Shown here in pieces: positions 5,916 to 8,288 of a DNA stretch of 8,288 nucleotides. Position 1 is the stretch's first letter; the number at the start of each line of letters is the position of its first letter. Below the pieces are notes generated by a model, which did not search any database, was not told the origin of the DNA, and saw nothing but the letters and a program-made list of their open reading frames with translations. The DNA is from Onthomonas sp964456525 (GTDB lineage: Bacteria > Bacillota > Clostridia > Oscillospirales > Oscillospiraceae). The stretch lies in NCBI GenBank assembly GCA_964456525.1, contig CAYWAP010000057.1:1-8288 (forward strand). The letters are read 5' to 3'. Both the position numbers and the translations under genes were made by a program.

Positions 5916-6023
5916 AAAATGTTTTCAAAAAGAAGCTGAAATTTCGGAGGGCGTATCGTAAAAATGGAAGCGGTTTTTGCAGAGGTTTGGGTGTTTGCTC
6001 CACAATTCGGCGAGAATCTAAAA

Positions 6024-6037
6024 TGATATCGTTTTCA
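6024..6037. promoter_or_regulatory. Second operator-like motif (cre-like)
   Basis: TGATATCGTTTTCA matches the cre consensus TGWAANCGNTNWCA at all but one position. It shares the CGTTTT(T)CA half with the motif at 5901-5915, 123 bases away. It lies 23 bases upstream of a TTGACA element on the forward strand. Two related sites in one intergenic region could allow looping or joint control of both genes. Confidence 0.4.
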
Positions 6038-6059
6038 AGCCCAAAAATAAAATCTGCAT

Positions 6060-6088
6060 TTGACATAAACTAAAATAACACTTTTAAA
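6060..6088 (+). promoter_or_regulatory. Candidate upstream promoter of recG
   Basis: A perfect TTGACA -35 (6060-6065) is followed after 17 bases by TTTAAA (6083-6088), a 4/6 match to the -10. Transcription would start near 6095 and yield a recG leader of about 96 bases. The AT-rich context raises the chance of a false match. Confidence 0.4.
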
Positions 6089-6092
6089 AAAC

Positions 6093-6190
6093 GGCGTCCA
6101 TTGATACAACTGTAAAACTTCCTTTGCGATTTCCATCTTTTGTGGTAGAATTTATATAAAGGTTCGTTTTTTAGAAAGCAGGTGGACGCC
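6093..6190 (+). repeat. Inverted repeat pairing leader with the recG ribosome binding site
   Basis: GGCGTCCA (6093-6100) is the exact reverse complement of TGGACGCC (6183-6190), and two G-T pairs extend it to 10 bp. The right arm covers part of the recG Shine-Dalgarno-like AGGTGG (6180-6185) and abuts the start codon. Only a transcript from the upstream promoter would contain (most of) the left arm. The loop is about 80 bases, so stability is uncertain. Confidence 0.35.
6124..6151 (+). promoter_or_regulatory. Candidate main promoter of recG
   Basis: TTGCGA (6124-6129) and TAGAAT (6146-6151) are 16 bases apart, and TGG before the -10 makes an extended -10 element. The start would be near 6158, giving a short leader of about 33 bases. 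It is followed by the palindrome TTTATATAAA (6151-6160). Confidence 0.6.
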
Positions 6191-8287
6191 ATGGCCATCC
6201 GGTTGGAGGATCCAGTGAGCAGCCTGCCCAGAATTGGGCAGAAGCGGGCTGCAAGGCTGGCAAAACTGAATTTACACACGGCAGGCGACCTGCTGTATTG
6301 GCTGCCCCGGGATTATCAGGATCTGCGTCAGGTCTATACAATCCGGGAGGCGCCGGAGGACGTGGCCTCCTGCATCTCCGCCATGGTGGCGGAGCCGCCA
6401 GTCACCAGCTACACTCGTCCGGGGCTGGCGTGGTCCCGGGTTCGGGTGGTGGATGGCGAGGAGCAGATGTTTATCACCTTTTTTAACCAGGCCTATGTGC
6501 GAAATTCACTGGTTCCCGGAGAGACTTTTATCTTTTACGGCACGGTGGAGCGGCACGGGCGACGGCTGAGCATGACCAACCCCATGTTTGAGCGGGAGGA
6601 CCGGCGGCACTTTACCGGGCAGATTATGCCCATTTATCCCTTGACTGCCGGCATCTCCAACTATATGATGGCAGAGGCCATCCGGGCCGTCCTGGCGGAC
6701 TGCGGGGCACAGGTGACAGACGATCTGCCAGAGGCCATTCGGCGGACCTATCATTTGGCCGGTGCGGGTTATGCGTTGCAGACGATCCACTTCCCCAAAA
6801 ACTTCGAGGAGCTGGAAGTGGCCCGGCGGCGGCTGGTGTTTGAAGAGCTGTTCTTCTTTGTCACCGGTCTGGTGCGGATGAAAGGGCGGCGTGCAGCCGG
6901 CAGGGGCTATCCCTGCCGGGATGGGGACTTGCAGGATTATATGGACACCCTGCCCTTCCCGCTGACCGGCGCGCAGCGGCGGGCCATCCGGGAGGCGGAA
7001 CAGGACATGCGCGCCGGTGTCCCCATGAACCGGCTGATTCAAGGCGACGTGGGCAGCGGCAAAACGGTGGTTGCGGCGGCGTGTGCATGGCTGGCAGCTA
7101 AAAACGGGCTTCAGGCGGCCTTGATGGCCCCCACGGAAATCCTGGCGGAGCAGCATTACCGGACGTTGACGCCCCTGCTGGAAAAGAGCGGCCTGCGGGT
7201 TGGGCTTTTGACCGGCTCCATGAAGGCCCGGGCAAAACGGGATCTTTACGAGCGTTTGCAGCTGGGCATGCTGGATTTGGTGGTGGGAACCCATGCACTG
7301 CTCTCCGATGGCGTCATGTTCCGAAAGCTGGGGCTGGTGATCACCGATGAACAGCACCGCTTTGGCGTGGCCCAACGGGCCACCTTGGCCGAAAAAGGGG
7401 AGACAGCAGCCGGAGAGACCCCCCATGTGCTGGTCATGTCGGCCACACCCATCCCCCGGACGCTGGCGCTGATTATGTACGGGGATCTGGAAGTTTCCGT
7501 GATTGACGAGCTGCCGCCGGGGCGGCAAAGGATTGACACCTTCCTCATTGGCGAAGATAAGCGCCAGCGCCTGTACGGTTTTATCCGCAAACAGGTGGAG
7601 GAGGGCCATCAGGTCTATATTGTCTGTCCGGCTGTGGGGGAGGACACCGCGGAGGCTCGGATGCGGACCCTGGAAAGCACAACGGAGCTGAAAGCCGTGA
7701 CGAAGTTCGCGCAGGAGCTGCAAAACGACGTCTTCCCCGACTTGAAGGTGGGCCTTCTCCACGGCAAGCTCAGCAATCGGGCAAAGGAAACCGTCATGGC
7801 CGCCTTTTCCGCCGGGGAGCTGGACATTCTGGTCTCCACCACGGTGATTGAAGTGGGGGTGGACGTCCCCAATGCGACCCTGATGGTGGTGGAAAACGCC
7901 GAGCGGTTTGGCCTCTCCCAGCTCCACCAGCTCCGGGGGCGCGTCGGCCGGGGGGCGGCTAAGAGCTACTGTGTGCTCCTGTCGTCCAGCCGGAACCCGG
8001 AGACCCGGCAGCGGATTAAGGCCCTTTGCGCCACCAACGATGGCTTCAAAATCGCCGAAGAGGATTTGAAGCTCCGGGGGCCGGGAGACTTTTTCGGGGC
8101 GCGGCAGCACGGCCTGCCCCAGCTGCGGGTGGCGAATCTGGCGGACGATTTACAGGTTCTCCAGGAGGCCCGGGAGGCTGCGGAAACGCTGCTTGCGGCG
8201 GATCCCAATCTGGAGAAGCCGGAGAACCGGCGGGTTCGGGCCCGGGTTCAGAGCCTGTTTGAACAAAATCCAAATATATTCAACTAG
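6191..8287 (+). CDS. recG: ATP-dependent DNA helicase RecG
   Basis: RecG is a superfamily 2 double-stranded DNA translocase that regresses stalled replication forks and processes Holliday junctions and R-loops. The 698-residue product is full length. The N-terminal wedge/OB-fold domain (about 1-270; early SSLPRIGQKRAARLAKL helix-hairpin-helix-like segment) is followed by the helicase core: Walker A GDVGSGKT (285-292), DEQH box (386-389), SATP motif III (417-420), HGKL (524-527) and motif VI QLRGRVGRG (580-588). The C-terminal segment includes the AEEDLKLRGPGDFFGARQHG stretch typical of RecG. ATG 6191 is chosen because AGGTGG (6180-6185) lies 5 bases upstream. An in-frame GTG at 6182 lies inside that site. 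The stop codon ends one base before the window edge. Upstream is a divergent ROK gene; the downstream neighbour is not visible. Confidence 0.97.
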   Translation: MAIRLEDPVSSLPRIGQKRAARLAKLNLHTAGDLLYWLPRDYQDLRQVYTIREAPEDVASCISAMVAEPPVTSYTRPGLAWSRVRVVDGEEQMFITFFNQAYVRNSLVPGETFIFYGTVERHGRRLSMTNPMFEREDRRHFTGQIMPIYPLTAGISNYMMAEAIRAVLADCGAQVTDDLPEAIRRTYHLAGAGYALQTIHFPKNFEELEVARRRLVFEELFFFVTGLVRMKGRRAAGRGYPCRDGDLQDYMDTLPFPLTGAQRRAIREAEQDMRAGVPMNRLIQGDVGSGKTVVAAACAWLAAKNGLQAALMAPTEILAEQHYRTLTPLLEKSGLRVGLLTGSMKARAKRDLYERLQLGMLDLVVGTHALLSDGVMFRKLGLVITDEQHRFGVAQRATLAEKGETAAGETPHVLVMSATPIPRTLALIMYGDLEVSVIDELPPGRQRIDTFLIGEDKRQRLYGFIRKQVEEGHQVYIVCPAVGEDTAEARMRTLESTTELKAVTKFAQELQNDVFPDLKVGLLHGKLSNRAKETVMAAFSAGELDILVSTTVIEVGVDVPNATLMVVENAERFGLSQLHQLRGRVGRGAAKSYCVLLSSSRNPETRQRIKALCATNDGFKIAEEDLKLRGPGDFFGARQHGLPQLRVANLADDLQVLQEAREAAETLLAADPNLEKPENRRVRARVQSLFEQNPNIFN

Positions 8288-8288
8288 G

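Larger units (their letters stand above)
5759..6190. other. 432-bp AT-rich divergent intergenic region between ROK regulator and recG
   Basis: This stretch contains no convincing gene. It holds the ROK ribosome binding site, a roughly 110-base ROK leader, the candidate ROK promoter, two related operator-like motifs, a short direct repeat (GTTTTTCAAAAAT at 5908-5920, then GTTTTCAAAAAG at 5921-5932 with the last base approximate), two candidate recG promoters, and an inverted repeat ending at the recG start. A 20-codon forward frame (5964-6026) has only a distant GGAGG and no other support. Confidence 0.7.

Noticed and set aside
5964..6026. 20-codon forward frame upstream of recG
   Set aside because: The nearest GGAGG is 13 bases away, no promoter is evident, and such short frames are common in AT-rich DNA.
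6506..8110. Long reverse open frame (534 codons) opposite recG
   Set aside because: It is an antisense shadow of a GC-rich gene; no recognisable domain, and recG has all its motifs on the forward strand.

Overview
The window looks like core chromosome of a fairly GC-rich member of the Clostridia (Bacillota). An Oscillospiraceae/Ruminococcaceae-type gut anaerobe is my best guess, from the protein sequences, strong AGGAGG-type ribosome binding sites, the SRP RNA-dnaX-ybaB order and AT-rich intergenic DNA between GC-rich genes. The lineage is an inference and cannot be proven from this sequence alone.

Left part (1-2724, forward). A near-consensus sigma-A promoter with an AT-rich upstream element drives a short SRP RNA gene (ffs/scr) with a GGAA tetraloop and a terminator. 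It is followed by dnaX (DNA polymerase III gamma/tau; translation starts at GTG 364, not further upstream) and ybaB/ebfC (nucleoid-associated protein). A strong hairpin terminator, usable in both directions, closes this unit. recR, the usual third partner of dnaX-ybaB, is not here.

Middle part (2725-4571). A LysR-type regulator (reverse) is divergent from a YczE/YitT-like integral membrane protein (forward). The 130-bp gap between them holds three evenly spaced ATTCATG elements, two of them inside an exact 11-bp direct repeat, and an ATC-N9-GAT inverted repeat. This suggests a self-contained regulator/membrane-protein pair.

Right part (4594-8287). A ROK-family repressor (reverse; winged-helix DNA-binding domain, intact zinc motif, no kinase-type phosphate loop) has its own terminator. 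It is separated by a 432-bp AT-rich intergenic region from recG (forward; complete, stop codon one base before the window ends). That intergenic region holds a candidate ROK promoter whose -35 overlaps a catabolite/LacI-like operator motif, a second copy of that motif, and two candidate promoters for recG. An inverted repeat could pair the 5' end of the longer recG transcript with the recG ribosome binding site.

The genes form three regulatory islands (SRP RNA-dnaX-ybaB; LysR/YczE; ROK/recG) and not one pathway. The protein-coding content is mostly conventional. The points worth following up are in the intergenic DNA and in the unusual neighbourhood of ybaB. I see no mobile element, CRISPR array, tRNA or rRNA.
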